Shown one piece after another: positions 1-9,197 of a stretch of DNA of 64,000 nucleotides. The stretch is from Rathayibacter sp. VKM Ac-2759 (GTDB lineage Bacteria; Actinomycetota; Actinomycetes; Actinomycetales; Microbacteriaceae): contig NZ_CP047176.1 of the NCBI RefSeq assembly GCF_009834225.1, positions 496,001 through 560,000 of the forward strand. The letters are read 5' to 3'. Position 1 is the stretch's first letter; every line of letters starts with the position of its first letter. The notes beneath the pieces were generated by a model, which saw only the letters and a list, made by a program, of their open reading frames with translations, was not told where the DNA came from and searched no databases. Made by a program: the position numbers and the translations under genes.

Positions 1-1275
1 GGCGGGCGTTGTCGCGGTAGTCGTCGAGGTGCGGCAGCACCAGCTCGAGGAGGGAGAGCGCGAGCTCCGGGGTGCCGGTCGCGATCATCCCGGCCATCGC
101 GCCGTTCTGCACGTTGCCGTTCAGCGTGTAGTCGGCCGACCAGGCGGGGCGCCAGGTGCCCTGCCAGACGCCCTGCAGGGTCGGCGGCAGCTCACCGGTC
201 GACGCGATGATGTTCGCGCGGCCGCTGAGGTACGCGATCTCGACGACGCGACGGCGGGCGTCGGCGTCGCCGGAGCGCGCGGCGGCCCAGAGGTCCTCGG
301 TGGTGGCGGCGGGCGATCCGGTGTCGGCGGTCGATCCGCCGAGGTCGAGCGTCGACGCGGCGACGAGGGCGCCGTGCGACTCCCGCTGGGTCTCGCGGAG
401 CGACTCCCAGGTCGGGGGAGCGACGGCGGCCAGCGGGCCCGCCAGTGAGACCGCCACTCGGACGAGGCCGGGCTCGTCGGGGCCGCTCGGCACGCTCGCG
501 CGGGTGACGCCTCCGTCGACCCGCCACTCGGCTCCGGAGTCGGCCGTCACGCTCGCGCGGACGGCGTCGGCGCCCTCGCCCGCGTCGGCGACGAGCAGCC
601 CCCGCTCGCCGCCGGTGGCGGTCGCGGTGACCGCCTCGGAGGCGTCGGGCACGCCGGTCTCGAAGGAGGTCGCGTCGCCCGCTCCCAGGCCGAGCTCGAC
701 GACGGTGCTCGTCGGGCGGTCGCTCTCGAGGGCCAGCCAGACGGAGGCGGTGCCGCGCGGGGCGATCAGGCGCAGCGCGTGCCGCCCGCCCGAGCCGTCG
801 GTCCACTCCACCGCGACCTCGCCGAGCAGCGGGTCGACCAGGCGTCGGGCCTCGGCGACTCCGCCGGGGGTGCGGACGGTGAGGGTCGCGCACAGGCCGA
901 GCGGGTCGGTCCAGATCAGGCCGTCGTCGTAGCCGCTCGCGCGGGCGCCCGCGGCGAGGGCGGCGCTCGCCGTATCGGCGTCGCCCGCGAGCAGGGCGCG
1001 CCGGATCTCGTCGCGGACGCCCGCCAGGTCGGGAGCGTCGGGCCGAGCGTTCACGGGGAGGAACCAGCGCTCGTGCGCGAGGGACACGGTGATCGCATCG
1101 GCCGGGCCGTGCGCGACCGCGCCGAGGACGCCGCTGCCGACGATCACGCCCTCCTCCCAGGTCGGGGCGTCGGTGGCGGTGACGAAGGGGGTGGCGGTGC
1201 GCGACGGTGCGCAGTCGATCGAGGGGATGATCGTTCCTTCCGAGCAGGGGCCCTGATATGTTGCGAGGAACTTCA
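1..1275 (-). CDS. Glycoside hydrolase family 95-type protein, 3' part beyond window
   Basis: The frame runs off the left edge, so only the N-terminal part (about 420 residues) is present. GH95 enzymes remove terminal alpha-L-fucose or alpha-L-galactose from glycans. The visible protein has the family's N-terminal pattern (a [15 protein letters not shown] segment resembling the usual W-x-EALPLGNGRLGA) followed by the beta-sandwich region. Near the window edge is a catalytic-domain entry resembling the family's 'NLQG-W...PPW-SDYTLN' signature (here [20 protein letters not shown]). No signal peptide is obvious. The start is unsettled: TTG at 1275 follows a weak GAGGGG, GTG at 1147 has a stronger GGAGGAG but would delete conserved sequence, and an AAGGA at 1236-1240 has no usual start codon after it. 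It is divergent from the TIM-barrel gene, which may use its product. Confidence 0.7.
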
Positions 1276-1328
1276 AATTACCCCTCGCGGGCCTCGAGCG
1301 CGCGGGGAGTCGAGAGCGAGGAACCGCG

Positions 1329-2333
1329 ATGACGCGACCGATCACCCTGTTCACGGGCCAGTGGGCCGACCTCCCCTTCGAGGAGGTGGCGCGACTCGCG
1401 GGCGAGTGGGGCTACGACGGCCTCGAGATCGCCTGCTGGGGCGACCACATCGACGTCGCCCGCTGGGACGACGCGGAGTACGTGCAGAGCCGCAGGGACA
1501 TCCTCGAGAAGAACGGCCTGCAGGTCTGGGCGATCTCGAACCACCTCACCGGCCAGGCCGTCTGCGACGACCCGATCGACGCGCGCCACCGCGACATCCT
1601 CAGCGACCGCGTCTGGGGCGACGGCGATCCGGAGGGCGTGCGTCAGCGCGCCGCCCAGGACCTCAAGGACACCGCGCGGTTCGCCGCGGCCCTGGGCGTC
1701 ACGCAGGTCAACGGGTTCTCGGGCTCCTCGATCTGGAAGGGCGTGGCGATGTTCCCGCCCGCCTCCGACGAGTGGATCGCCGCCGGCTACCAGGACTTCG
1801 CCGACCGCTTCCACCCGATCCTCGACGTCTTCGAGGAGGTGGGCGTGCGCTTCGCCCTCGAGGTGCACCCGAGCGAGATCGCCTACGACTACTGGACCGC
1901 GAAGCGCACCCTCGAGGCGATCGGGCACCGCGCGTCGTTCGGCTTCAACTTCGACCCGTCGCACTTCGTCTGGCAGCAGCTCGACAGCGTCGCGTTCGTC
2001 CTCGACTTCGCCGACCACGTCTTCCACGTGCACGTGAAGGAGTCGATCACGAACCTCGACGGCCGCAACGGCGTGCTGGGCTCGCACCTGCCCTGGGCGA
2101 ACCCGCGCCGCGGCTGGACCTTCGTCTCGACCGGGCACGGCGCCGTCCCGTGGGAGCCGGTCTTCCGGGCGCTCAACGCGATCGGCTACACCGGGCCGAC
2201 GAGCGTCGAGTGGGAGGACGCGGGCATGGACCGCCTCGCCGGAGCGCCCGAGGCGCTCGCCTTCGTGCGGAAGCTCAACGCGATCACCCCGCCGGCGGAC
2301 GCGTTCGACGCGGCGTTCTCGACGTCGCGCTGA
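1329..2333 (+). CDS. Sugar phosphate isomerase/epimerase-like TIM-barrel protein
   Basis: A 334-residue xylose-isomerase-like (AP endonuclease 2 fold) TIM barrel. Proteins of this family isomerise or epimerise sugars, inositols or their phosphates using a divalent metal. Visible signatures are the N-terminal strand and [14 protein letters not shown], then [12 protein letters not shown] (metal Glu), [11 protein letters not shown] (metal Asp with His), [10 protein letters not shown] (His), and a C-terminal SVEWEDAG (Glu); this is the usual E-D-H-E metal set. The ATG at 1329 is preceded by GAGGA. A possible extended -10 (TG-A-TATGTT, 1254-1262) lies upstream in the divergent interval shared with the GH95 gene. 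The substrate cannot be read from sequence. A hairpin terminator follows at 2351. Confidence 0.85.
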   Translation: MTRPITLFTGQWADLPFEEVARLAGEWGYDGLEIACWGDHIDVARWDDAEYVQSRRDILEKNGLQVWAISNHLTGQAVCDDPIDARHRDILSDRVWGDGDPEGVRQRAAQDLKDTARFAAALGVTQVNGFSGSSIWKGVAMFPPASDEWIAAGYQDFADRFHPILDVFEEVGVRFALEVHPSEIAYDYWTAKRTLEAIGHRASFGFNFDPSHFVWQQLDSVAFVLDFADHVFHVHVKESITNLDGRNGVLGSHLPWANPRRGWTFVSTGHGAVPWEPVFRALNAIGYTGPTSVEWEDAGMDRLAGAPEALAFVRKLNAITPPADAFDAAFSTSR

Positions 2334-2350
2334 CGGGCGCCGCACAACTG

Positions 2351-2402
2351 AGGCCGAGAGCCCGGAACCGCCGAGAACCCGACGGATCCGGGCTTTCGGC
2401 CT
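2351..2402. terminator. Hairpin terminator after the TIM-barrel gene
   Basis: AGGCCGAGAGCCCGGA (2351-2366) pairs with TCCGGGCTTTCGGCCT (2387-2402), with one mismatch-type position and a 20-base loop, followed by TT. It starts 17 bases after the stop codon of the + strand gene. Confidence 0.7.
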
Positions 2403-2440
2403 TACTTGTGCAGACGTTCACCCTGCCGGCCCGCTGGAGC

Positions 2441-2562
2441 CGGTGGGTCTCGATACGCCCCTGCGGGGCTACTCGACCAGCAGGCTGCTGGTGGCCGCCC
2501 TCGGTGCTTCCCGCACATCTGCCCGCTGATCGAGTAGCCCGCGCAGCGGGTGTCTCGAGATC
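2441..2562. repeat. REP-like repeat pair A (inverted copies)
   Basis: The first copy is 2441-2484 (GGTGGGTCTCGATACGCC... ...CTACTCGACCAGCAGG) and the second, in opposite orientation, is 2524-2562 (CTGATCGAGTAGCCCGCG... ...GTCTCGAGA). Each copy is itself a hairpin with TCGA ends and a short GC stem (GCCCC-TGC-GGGGC). The pair lies between two convergent genes. The 304-base gap 2334-2637 holds only this pair and two terminators. Confidence 0.85.
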
Positions 2563-2585
2563 CCCCGTCAGAAGCGGAGGGGCAA

Positions 2586-2626
2586 GCAGAACGGCCGGCC
2601 CCCGCGAGGGGAGCCGGCCGTTCTGC
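2586..2626 (-). terminator. Terminator of the araBDA operon
   Basis: A perfect 14-base inverted repeat, GCAGAACGGCCGGC (2586-2599) and GCCGGCCGTTCTGC (2613-2626), with a 13-base loop. It lies 12 bases downstream of the araA stop codon (minus strand). Confidence 0.85.
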
Positions 2627-2637
2627 GGTGCAGAGAC

Positions 2638-4155
2638 CTACAGGCCCTGCGAGAGGCGGTAGTACGCCGCGTTCGAGCGGATGTCGGACTCGAAGCCGCG
2701 CAGAGTCGTCGACTCGTCGATGACGAGCAGCTCGACGCCGGCGATGCGGGCGAAGTCCTCCCACGCCTCCAGACCGATCTGCGTCGTCATCACCGTGTGG
2801 TGCGCGGCACCCGCGGTGATCCACGCCGCGGCGCTGGTGCCGAAGTCGGGGGCGGGCTGCCAGACGGCGCGGCCGACCGGGAGGTGCGGCAGCGTCTGCG
2901 GCGGCTCGACGGTGCGCACCTTGTTGGCGACCAGGCGGAAGCGCTCGCGCACGTCGCTCAGCGCGACCACGACGGCATCGCCCGCGTCGGCGGTGAAGAC
3001 CAGGCGCACCGGGTCCTCGCGGCCGCCGATGCCCAGCGGGTGGATCTCGAGCGACGCGCGCTTCGACGACAGCGACGGCGACACCTCGAGCATGTGCGCG
3101 CCGAGGATGAGCTCCTCGCCGGGCGTCATGTCGTAGGTGTAGTCCTCCATCAGGCTGGTGCCGCCGGGGAGGCCGGCGCCCATGACGGCGGCGATGCGGA
3201 TGAGGACGGCGGTCTTCCAGTCGCCCTCGCCGCCGAAGCCGTAGCCGTCGGCCATCAGGCGCTGCACGGCGAGGCCGGGGAGCTGGCGGAGTCCGCCGAG
3301 GTCCTCGAAGCTGTCGGTGAACGCCTCGAAGCCGCCCTCCTCCAGGAACGCGCGCAGGCCGATCTCGATCGCGGCGCCGTAGCGCAGCGACTCGTGGCGC
3401 TCGCCGCCGGGGAGCAGCTCGGGCACCACGTCGTAGCTCTCGACGTACTCGGCGACGAGAGCGTCGATCTGCTCGGCGGTCGCGGCGTCGACGCGCTCGA
3501 CGAGCTCGTTGACACCCCAGGTGTTGACGCTGACGCCGAGACGGATCTCGGCCTCGGTCTTGTCGCCCTCGGTGACGGCGACGTTGCGCATGTTGTCGCC
3601 GAAGCGGGCGACCTTCATGCCCTGCGACGCCGACCAGCCGGCGGCCGCGCGTGACCAGACGCCGATCGTCGAGGTCACCTTCGGGTCGCTGGCGTGGCCG
3701 ACGACCGTCTTCCGCGGCACGCTCATCCGGCTGAGGATGTAGCCGTGCTCGCGGTCGCCGTGCGCGGCCTGGTTGAGGTTCATGAAGTCGAAGTCGATGT
3801 CCTGCCACGGCAGGGCGACGTTCGCCTGGGTGTGGAAGTGCAGCAGCGGCTTCGCGAGGGCGTCGAAGCCGTGGATCCACATCTTCGAGGGGCTGAAGGT
3901 GTGCATCCACGTGATGACGCCCACGACGGAGTCGTCGGAGTTGGCGTCGATCATCGTGCGGCGGATCGCGTCGGAGCTCTTCAGCACCGGCTTCCACTCG
4001 ATGGTGACCGGGATCGACGACGACTCGTTCAGCTGCGCGACGACGGCCTGCGACTGCTCGGCGACCTGGCGGAGGGTGTCCTCGCCGTAGAGGTCCTGGC
4101 TGCCGGTGAGGAACCAGACGGTGCGGGTGGTGAGGTCGGGAATGATGCTCGTCAT
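2638..4155 (-). CDS. araA: L-arabinose isomerase
   Basis: Converts L-arabinose to L-ribulose in the cytoplasm, the first step of bacterial arabinose catabolism. The 505-residue length is normal for AraA. Conserved blocks are visible along the whole protein: [11 protein letters not shown] at 12-24, [14 protein letters not shown] at 81-94, the [13 protein letters not shown] segment, and the metal ligands E310 (GGEGDWK), E337 (MEDYTYD), H354 ([10 protein letters not shown]) and the HH pair near 453 (GAAHHTVM). The first three are offset by four from the E. coli ligands 306, 333 and 350. The ATG overlaps the araD stop by four bases (ATGA), so it is the last gene of araB-araD-araA. A perfect hairpin terminator follows. 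Nothing looks abnormal. Confidence 0.98.
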   Translation of the reverse strand: MTSIIPDLTTRTVWFLTGSQDLYGEDTLRQVAEQSQAVVAQLNESSSIPVTIEWKPVLKSSDAIRRTMIDANSDDSVVGVITWMHTFSPSKMWIHGFDALAKPLLHFHTQANVALPWQDIDFDFMNLNQAAHGDREHGYILSRMSVPRKTVVGHASDPKVTSTIGVWSRAAAGWSASQGMKVARFGDNMRNVAVTEGDKTEAEIRLGVSVNTWGVNELVERVDAATAEQIDALVAEYVESYDVVPELLPGGERHESLRYGAAIEIGLRAFLEEGGFEAFTDSFEDLGGLRQLPGLAVQRLMADGYGFGGEGDWKTAVLIRIAAVMGAGLPGGTSLMEDYTYDMTPGEELILGAHMLEVSPSLSSKRASLEIHPLGIGGREDPVRLVFTADAGDAVVVALSDVRERFRLVANKVRTVEPPQTLPHLPVGRAVWQPAPDFGTSAAAWITAGAAHHTVMTTQIGLEAWEDFARIAGVELLVIDESTTLRGFESDIRSNAAYYRLSQGL

Positions 4156-4865
4156 GCGAGGGCTCCGGTGGGGTTCTGTCCGTAGACGTTCTGGTAGCGG
4201 TCGAACAGGGCGTCGATCGACTCCTGCGGGATGGGGACGAGCTCGCCGCCCTGGCGCGCGAGGTGCACGGTGCGGGCGACGTCCTCGGCCATGACGGCCG
4301 CCTTCACGGCGTCCTTCGCGTCCTTGCCGATGGTGAAGACTCCGTGGTTCTGCATCAGGACCGCGCGCGAGCGGTGCCCGGTCAGCGTCGCGACGATGCC
4401 GCGGCCGATCGAGTCGTCGCCGATGATCGCGAACGGGCCGATGGGGATCCCGCCGCCGAACTCGTCGGCCATCGCGGTGATGACGCAGGGGATCGCCTCA
4501 GCGCGGGCCGCCCAGGCGGTCGCGTAGGTGGAGTGCGTGTGCACCACTCCGCCGACCTCGGGCATCTGCCGGTAGACGTAGGCGTGGGCCGCGGTGTCGC
4601 TCGAGGGCCCGCGCTCGCTGCCGAGGCTGCCGGGCACGACGACGCCGTCGAGGTCGCAGAGGATCATGTTCTCGGGGGCGAGATCGTCGTACGAGACGCC
4701 GCTCGGCTTGATCACGAACAGGTCGGCTCCGGGCACGCGGCCCGAGATGTTGCCGCCCGTCCAGATGACGAGGCCGTAGCGGACCAGCTCGGCGTGCAGG
4801 CGGGCGACGTCCTCGCGGACGCGGCTGATCGCCTCCTCGACGGCGGGATCGAAAGCGGAACTCAT
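4152..4865 (-). CDS. araD: L-ribulose-5-phosphate 4-epimerase
   Basis: A 237-residue class II aldolase-fold zinc enzyme that epimerises L-ribulose-5-phosphate to D-xylulose-5-phosphate, feeding the pentose phosphate pathway. Signature segments are [12 protein letters not shown] near the N-terminus (substrate loop), [10 protein letters not shown], the zinc site [12 protein letters not shown] (His-x-His), IPIGPFA, and [18 protein letters not shown] with the third metal His. The start at 4865 is fixed by an ATGA overlap with the araB stop, and its own stop overlaps the araA start. Middle gene of the arabinose operon. Confidence 0.97.
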   Translation of the reverse strand: MSSAFDPAVEEAISRVREDVARLHAELVRYGLVIWTGGNISGRVPGADLFVIKPSGVSYDDLAPENMILCDLDGVVVPGSLGSERGPSSDTAAHAYVYRQMPEVGGVVHTHSTYATAWAARAEAIPCVITAMADEFGGGIPIGPFAIIGDDSIGRGIVATLTGHRSRAVLMQNHGVFTIGKDAKDAVKAAVMAEDVARTVHLARQGGELVPIPQESIDALFDRYQNVYGQNPTGALA

Positions 4866-6478
4866 GCGGTGTCTCCTTGCGTGGTGAGGGTGTCGACGGC
4901 CGTCTGCTCGACGGCGAGTCCGGCGCGGTAGCGCTCGAGGTAGGCGGTGAAGCCCGCGACGTCGGAGGCGTCGGGCGCGACGGTCTCGAACTCCCCGTCG
5001 CCGAAGACCGTCCCGGTCAGGTACGCGTCGAGGGTCACGCCGTCGGTCAGGCGGTAGGCGGCGAGCACCGCCATGCCCCACGGGCCGCCCTCGGAGGCGG
5101 TCGCGGCGACCGAGACGGGTGCGTCGAGCGCTCCGGCGAGGAAGCGCTGCGCGACTCCGGCGGTGCGGAACATGCCGCCGTGCGCGAACATCTCGTCGAT
5201 CCGCACGCCCTCGCCGGCGAGCACGCGCATGCCGAGCGCGAGAGTGCCGAACACGCCGTAGAGCTGGGCGCGCATGAAGTTGGCGAGCGTGAGGCGCGAG
5301 TCGGGGGTGCGGACGACGAGCGGACGGCCCTCGACGAGACCCGCGATCGGCTCGCCGGCGAGGTGGTTGTAGGCCAGCAGTCCGCCCGCGTCGGCCTCGC
5401 CCTCGAGCGCCTCGGCGAAGAGGGTGCCGTAGACGGCGTCGCTGTCGGAGGGTCCGCCCGACGCGGCGGCGAACCGCGAGAAGAGGCTCACCCAGGTCGC
5501 GAGCTCGCTCGCGCCGTTGTTGCAGTGCACCATCGCGACGAGATCGCCGGCCGGAGTCGCGACGAGGTCGAGCTCGTGGTGGACGCTCTCGAGGGGGCGC
5601 TCGAGCACGACCATCGCGAAGATGCTCGTGCCGGCGCTGACGTTGCCGGTGCGCGGGGCGACCGAGTTGGTCGCGACCATGCCGGTGCCGGCGTCGCCCT
5701 CGGGCGGGCAGAACGGGGCGCCGGGCTGCAGCGCGCCGGTGGGGTCGAGCAGCAGAGCGCCCTCGGCGGTGAGCTCGCCCGCGGCGGCGCCGGCGGGGAG
5801 CACGGCGGGCAGCAGGTCGCGCAGCGGAGGCAGGGTGCCGGCGACGCGGGCGTCGTAGCGCTCGAGCACGGTCTCGTCGTAGTCGCGGGTCGCGGGGTCG
5901 GTCGGGACCATGCCCGACGCGTCGCCGACTCCGAGGACCTTCTCGCCCGTCAGCTGCCAGTGCACGTAGCCGGCCAGGGTGGTGAGGAAGTCGATCCTCT
6001 CGACGTGCGGCTCCGAGTCGAGGACCGCCTGGTGCAGGTGCGCGAGCGACCAGCGGAGGGGGATGTTCGCTCCGAACAGCTCGGTCAGCTCGGCCGATGC
6101 GGGGCCGGTGCTGGTGTTGCGCCAGGTGCGGAACGGCACGAGCAGCTCGCCCGCCGCGTCGAACGCGAGGTAGCCGTGCATCATCGCCGAGACGCCGAGG
6201 GCGCCGACGGAGGTGAGGGTCGCGCCGTGACGCTCCTGTGCGTCGGCGACGAGGTCGGCGTACGCGGCCTGCAGGCCCGCGTGCACGGCGTCGAGCGAGT
6301 AGGTCCAGCGCCGGTCGACGAACTGGTTCTCCCACTCGTGGCTGCCGACCGCGAGCACGATAGAGGGATCGGCGGCATCGACGAGACACGCCTTGATCCG
6401 GGTGGAGCCGAGCTCGATGCCGAGGGCTGTCGCGCCACTCGAGATCGCCTCGGCGGGGGCGGGCCGTCGCTGGTCCAT
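4862..6478 (-). CDS. araB: Ribulokinase
   Basis: A 538-residue FGGY-family carbohydrate kinase that phosphorylates L-ribulose with ATP. The N-terminal ATPase strand GIELGSTRIKACLVD, the WTYSLDAVHAGLQAAY segment, SAGTSIFAMVVLE and the C-terminal FAHGGMFRTAGVAQR / SEGGPWGMAVLAAYR segments identify it. It is the first gene of araBDA and overlaps araD by four bases. The ATG at 6478 (MDQRRP...) was chosen because GAGGAG lies eight bases upstream; an in-frame ATG at 6511 has no ribosome site and would lie inside the operator. A LacI-type operator and a promoter-like sequence lie directly upstream, and a LacI regulator gene follows upstream on the same strand. Confidence 0.96.
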   Translation of the reverse strand: MDQRRPAPAEAISSGATALGIELGSTRIKACLVDAADPSIVLAVGSHEWENQFVDRRWTYSLDAVHAGLQAAYADLVADAQERHGATLTSVGALGVSAMMHGYLAFDAAGELLVPFRTWRNTSTGPASAELTELFGANIPLRWSLAHLHQAVLDSEPHVERIDFLTTLAGYVHWQLTGEKVLGVGDASGMVPTDPATRDYDETVLERYDARVAGTLPPLRDLLPAVLPAGAAAGELTAEGALLLDPTGALQPGAPFCPPEGDAGTGMVATNSVAPRTGNVSAGTSIFAMVVLERPLESVHHELDLVATPAGDLVAMVHCNNGASELATWVSLFSRFAAASGGPSDSDAVYGTLFAEALEGEADAGGLLAYNHLAGEPIAGLVEGRPLVVRTPDSRLTLANFMRAQLYGVFGTLALGMRVLAGEGVRIDEMFAHGGMFRTAGVAQRFLAGALDAPVSVAATASEGGPWGMAVLAAYRLTDGVTLDAYLTGTVFGDGEFETVAPDASDVAGFTAYLERYRAGLAVEQTAVDTLTTQGDTA

Positions 6479-6498
6479 GGTGCTCCTCGCTCGGGCGA

Positions 6499-6512
6499 TG
6501 TGACCGTTCACA
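6499..6512 (-). promoter_or_regulatory. LacI-type operator for araBDA
   Basis: TGTGA-CCGT-TCACA is a perfect 5-base inverted repeat with a 4-base centre, 21 bases before the araB start and just downstream of the promoter-like boxes. It is the form used by many LacI/GalR regulators, and such a regulator is encoded 230 bases away (6740-7738). Which protein binds it is inferred from position. Confidence 0.7.
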
Positions 6513-6524
6513 AAGCCCCGGGTC

Positions 6525-6554
6525 AGCCTAGGCGAAAGGCCTCGGGGTCGGCAA
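6525..6554 (-). promoter_or_regulatory. Candidate promoter of araBDA
   Basis: Read on the minus strand: TTGCCG (6554-6549), an 18-base spacer, then TAGGCT (6530-6525). Transcription would start about 12 bases before the operator, so bound repressor would block elongation or clearance. The boxes are weak matches. Confidence 0.4.
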
Positions 6555-6591
6555 TGAGCGGGGTGCGGCGAGGAGCGTCTCCCTACGGGCC

Positions 6592-6718
6592 TGCTGGTCG
6601 AGTAGCCGCCGCAGGCGGCGTATCGAGACCCGCCGTCGCCCGAGGATCGGCCGTGTGAGCCGGCCTTCTGATGCTGGTGGGTCTCGATACGCCCCTTCGG
6701 GGCTACTCGACCAGCAGG
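6592..6718. repeat. REP-like repeat pair B (inverted copies)
   Basis: Copies 6592-6634 (CTGGTCGAGTAGCCGCC... ...GTATCGAGACCCG) and 6673-6718 (CTGGTGGGTCTCGATACGCC... ...CTACTCGACCAGCAGG) lie back to back, with about 38 bases between them. They separate the araB promoter region from the 3' end of the LacI gene. Confidence 0.85.
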
Positions 6719-6739
6719 CCGGCGCCCGCCCCTCCGTCT

Positions 6740-7738
6740 TCAGTGCGCGGCGGTCGACGCCCGCTCGACCAGAACGGGCGGTACGGGCCGGTCGACGGTG
6801 ACCGTCTCGCCCCGCAGCTCGGCCAGCACCACGCCGATCGTGCGGCGGCCGACCTCGGCGAAGTCCTGGCGGATGGTCGTCAGCGGCGGCTGGTAGTGCG
6901 CCGCCTCCGGCACGTCGTCGAAGCCGACGACGCTGAGATCCTCGGGCACACGTACCCCGCGGTCGGCGCACGCGTGCAGCAGGCCGAGCGCCATCTGGTC
7001 GTTCCCGGCGACGACGGCGGTCAGGCCGGGGACCTCGTCGAGGAGGCGGAGACCGGCGCGGTAGCCCGACTCGGCGCTCCAGTCGCCGGCGATCACGGCG
7101 GCCGGGGCGAGACCGGCCTCGCTCATCCGCTCGGTGAAGCCGTCGAGCCGGGCGTGCGCCTCGACCCAGTGCTGCGGGCCGGCGATGTGCGCGATGCGGG
7201 TGTGGCCCTGCGCGAGCAGGTGCTCGGTGGCGAGGCGGGCGCCCGCCGCCTGGTCCACCAGGAGGCGCGGGTCGGCGCCGCGGCCCATCGCCCCGAGCGC
7301 GACGAACGGCACGCCGATCGCGAGGCTGTCGATGGCCTCGAGCGCCCGCTCCTGCGGCGCGAGCACCACGATCGCCTCGACCGACTCGCGCTGGAGGTGC
7401 GCGAGGCCGTCGGCCAGCGACTCCGCATCGGGCGCGGCGTTGACGACCGGCACCCGGTAGCCGGCGTCGCGGGCGGCCTGCTCGATCGCGGCCATCGCGG
7501 TCGCGGTGCCGTAGAAGCTGTGGCTCTCGGCCGCGAGGATGCCGATGAGCCCGGAGCGGCTCGTCGCGAGCGCCCGGGCGGCGGCGCTGGGGCGGAACCC
7601 GAGCTCGTCGATCGCCGCGAGCACGCGCTCCCGAGTGCGCGGGCGCAGCTGCGGGCTGTCATTGAGCACGCGCGAGACGGTCTGGTACGAGACGCCCGCC
7701 CGGACCGCGACATCGCGGATGGTCGGCTGTCTCGGCAT
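6740..7738 (-). CDS. LacI-family regulator, probable AraBDA repressor
   Basis: A 332-residue LacI/GalR regulator. Residues 5-55 are the helix-turn-helix with hinge (IRDVAVRAGVSYQTVSRVLND). The rest is a periplasmic-binding-protein-like sugar sensor with HSFYGTATAMAAIEQAA, the dimer-face HLLAQGHTRIAHIAGPQ, AVVAGNDQMALGLLHA and VVGFDDVPEA signatures. It likely binds an arabinose-related sugar and represses araBDA through the operator at 6499-6512; this rests on gene order. It has its own start with no overlap, and the repeat pair B separates it from araB. Confidence 0.9.
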   Translation of the reverse strand: MPRQPTIRDVAVRAGVSYQTVSRVLNDSPQLRPRTRERVLAAIDELGFRPSAAARALATSRSGLIGILAAESHSFYGTATAMAAIEQAARDAGYRVPVVNAAPDAESLADGLAHLQRESVEAIVVLAPQERALEAIDSLAIGVPFVALGAMGRGADPRLLVDQAAGARLATEHLLAQGHTRIAHIAGPQHWVEAHARLDGFTERMSEAGLAPAAVIAGDWSAESGYRAGLRLLDEVPGLTAVVAGNDQMALGLLHACADRGVRVPEDLSVVGFDDVPEAAHYQPPLTTIRQDFAEVGRRTIGVVLAELRGETVTVDRPVPPVLVERASTAAH

Positions 7739-7767
7739 GGGGTCACCGTAGCGGGGTGCCGCGCGCT

Positions 7768-8430
7768 CTAGGGTCCGCCGAGCCAGTGGTCGATGCGGTG
7801 GTGGTCGGGGGTGAAGCCGTGGTCGACTCCCCAGAGCACGGCCTGGGTGCGGCTCTCGGCGCCGATCTTGCCGTAGACGCTGCGGATGTAGGACTTCACG
7901 GTGTTGGGGCTGAGGTAGGTGAGCGCCGCCACCTCGGCGTTGCTCTTGCCCTGCGTGATCAGCGCGAGGATCTCGGACTCGCGGTCGGTGATCCCCTCGT
8001 GCCGCCCGGGCCAGTCGAGCCCGGGCGCCGCGCCCGCGCGCCGGGGCGGGTCGCTGACCTCGATCGAGCCCGCGCCGACGCGCTCCAGCGCCGCCACCAG
8101 CTCGCGGGCCGGCAGGGTCTTCGACAGGTAGCCGTGCACACCCTGCTCGAGGGCATCGGCGATCAGGGCGGGCTGGAAGTTCCAGGTGTAGACGACGACG
8201 TGGCGGGCGCGCTCGTTGCGCACCAGCTCGGCGAGCTCGTGGTGGTCCGACTCCGGCTGGGCGAACGAGTCGTAGAGCACGATGTCGATCGTGTCCGAGA
8301 GGCCGGCGTTCGCGTCGATCTCGGCGATGAGGATGCGGTCGCGGTAGTGGTCGAACATGTGCGCGAGACCCGTGAGGACGACGTCGTAGTCGTCGACCAG
8401 CGCCACGGTGAGGGGCGTGGGTCGGGGCAT
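7768..8430 (-). CDS. Orphan NarL/LuxR-family response regulator
   Basis: A 220-residue two-domain response regulator. The receiver has the acidic pair D13-D14, phosphoacceptor D54 (IVLYDSF) and conserved K104 (YLSKT). The C-terminal LuxR helix-turn-helix is at about 150-212 (ITDRESEILALITQGKSNAEVAALTYLSPNTVKSYI). No histidine kinase lies nearby, so its sensor is elsewhere or it is an orphan. The receiver sequence between D14 and D54 is shortened and unusual (IDANAGLSDTIDIV). It is divergent from the GlsB gene, which could be a target, although no clear binding site is visible. Confidence 0.88.
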   Translation of the reverse strand: MPRPTPLTVALVDDYDVVLTGLAHMFDHYRDRILIAEIDANAGLSDTIDIVLYDSFAQPESDHHELAELVRNERARHVVVYTWNFQPALIADALEQGVHGYLSKTLPARELVAALERVGAGSIEVSDPPRRAGAAPGLDWPGRHEGITDRESEILALITQGKSNAEVAALTYLSPNTVKSYIRSVYGKIGAESRTQAVLWGVDHGFTPDHHRIDHWLGGP

Positions 8431-8578
8431 GCTCGGACGCTACCCCAGACGGCGCGACGGGAGCTACACCCCCAGGGGTGTACCAGCGCTGCCCCCGGGG
8501 TGGTTCCGTAGTCATCGGCCCCGCAACCGCCGGGCCGCGAACTGCAGGCCAGCCCTGCGCTACAGGAAGGTGACCACC

Positions 8579-8857
8579 GTGATCGGTCTCATCATCAGTC
8601 TCATCGTCGTCGGCCTCATCGCCGGGGCGCTCGCCCGTCTGATCGTCCCCGGACGCCAGAACATCAGCATCCTCATGACGATCGTGCTGGGCATCATCGG
8701 CTCGTTCGTCGGCGGCTTCCTCGGCTTCCTGCTGTTCCAGCGCGACGCCACGGACGGCTTCCTCCAGCCCGCCGGCATCATCGGCTCCGTCATCGGCGCG
8801 ATCATCGTGCTGCTGATCTACACCCGCTTCGCGGGCCGCTCGACGTCGCGCCGCTGA
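8579..8857 (+). CDS. GlsB/YeaQ/YmgE-family small membrane protein
   Basis: A 92-residue protein with three hydrophobic segments (IGLIISLIVVGLIAGALA, ISILMTIVLGIIGSFVGGFLGF, GIIGSVIGAIIVLLIY) and the family's conserved ARLIVPGRQ between the first two. Members are stress-induced inner-membrane proteins of unclear mechanism. GTG at 8579 follows AGGAAGG by seven bases; an in-frame GTG at 8570 is too close to that ribosome site. It is divergent from the orphan response regulator and followed by a strong hairpin. Confidence 0.9.
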   Translation: MIGLIISLIVVGLIAGALARLIVPGRQNISILMTIVLGIIGSFVGGFLGFLLFQRDATDGFLQPAGIIGSVIGAIIVLLIYTRFAGRSTSRR

Positions 8858-8874
8858 TCGCATCGACGCACGCC

Positions 8875-8902
8875 AGGCAGGCACCGGTGGGGGTGCCTGC
8901 CT
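8875..8902. terminator. Hairpin terminator after glsB-like gene
   Basis: AGGCAGGCACC (8875-8885) and GGTGCCTGCCT (8892-8902) form a perfect 11-base stem with a 6-base loop, 17 bases past the stop codon. There is no T-run, as is common in high-GC Actinobacteria. Confidence 0.75.
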
Positions 8903-8910
8903 GCCAGCCC

Positions 8911-9036
8911 GCTGGTCGAGTAGCCCCGCAGGGGCGTATCGAGACCCACCTGCGTCAACAGATCGGCCTTCTGGCCTCGCCTGCTGATGCTGGTGGATCT
9001 CGATACGCCCGCTTCGCGGGCTACTCGATCAGCAGG
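8911..9036. repeat. REP-like repeat pair C (inverted copies)
   Basis: Copies 8911-8950 (CTGGTCGAGTAGCCCCGC... ...TATCGAGACCCACC) and 8991-9036 (TGGTGGATCTCGATACGCC... ...CTACTCGATCAGCAGG). The 340-base gap 8858-9197 holds the preceding terminator, this pair and the GGCA array only. Confidence 0.85.
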
Positions 9037-9135
9037 CGGGCGGGCGGGCAGGCAGGCAGGCAGGCAGGCAGGCGGGCAGGCGGGTGGGCGGCAGGCAGGC
9101 AGCTGGCAGGCAGGCAGGCGGCAGGCGGGCGGCAC
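9031..9135. repeat. Degenerate (GGCA/GGCG)n tetranucleotide array
   Basis: About 105 bases made almost wholly of GGCA and GGCG tetramers, with a near-perfect GGCA run at 9046-9071. It is directly next to repeat copy C and 60 bases from the 3' end of the amidase gene. Noncoding by position. Confidence 0.85.
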
Positions 9136-9197
9136 GTGGCGGGTGGGCGGCACAGGGCGGGCGTCAGCCCGCCGGCCCTGGCACGCCGCAGGTCCCG

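Noticed and set aside
4152..6389. A long minus-strand frame joining araD with upstream sequence
   Set aside because: Only its last third is AraD; the rest is the shadow of araB in another frame with low-complexity R/A/G translation.
6479..6511. Upstream ATG for araB
   Set aside because: No ribosome site, lies within the operator, and adds an unconserved tail.
9031..9135. Coding sequence for a low-complexity G/R/Q-rich protein
   Set aside because: Frames through this region exist only because the tetramer lacks stops; no ribosome site and no conserved domain.
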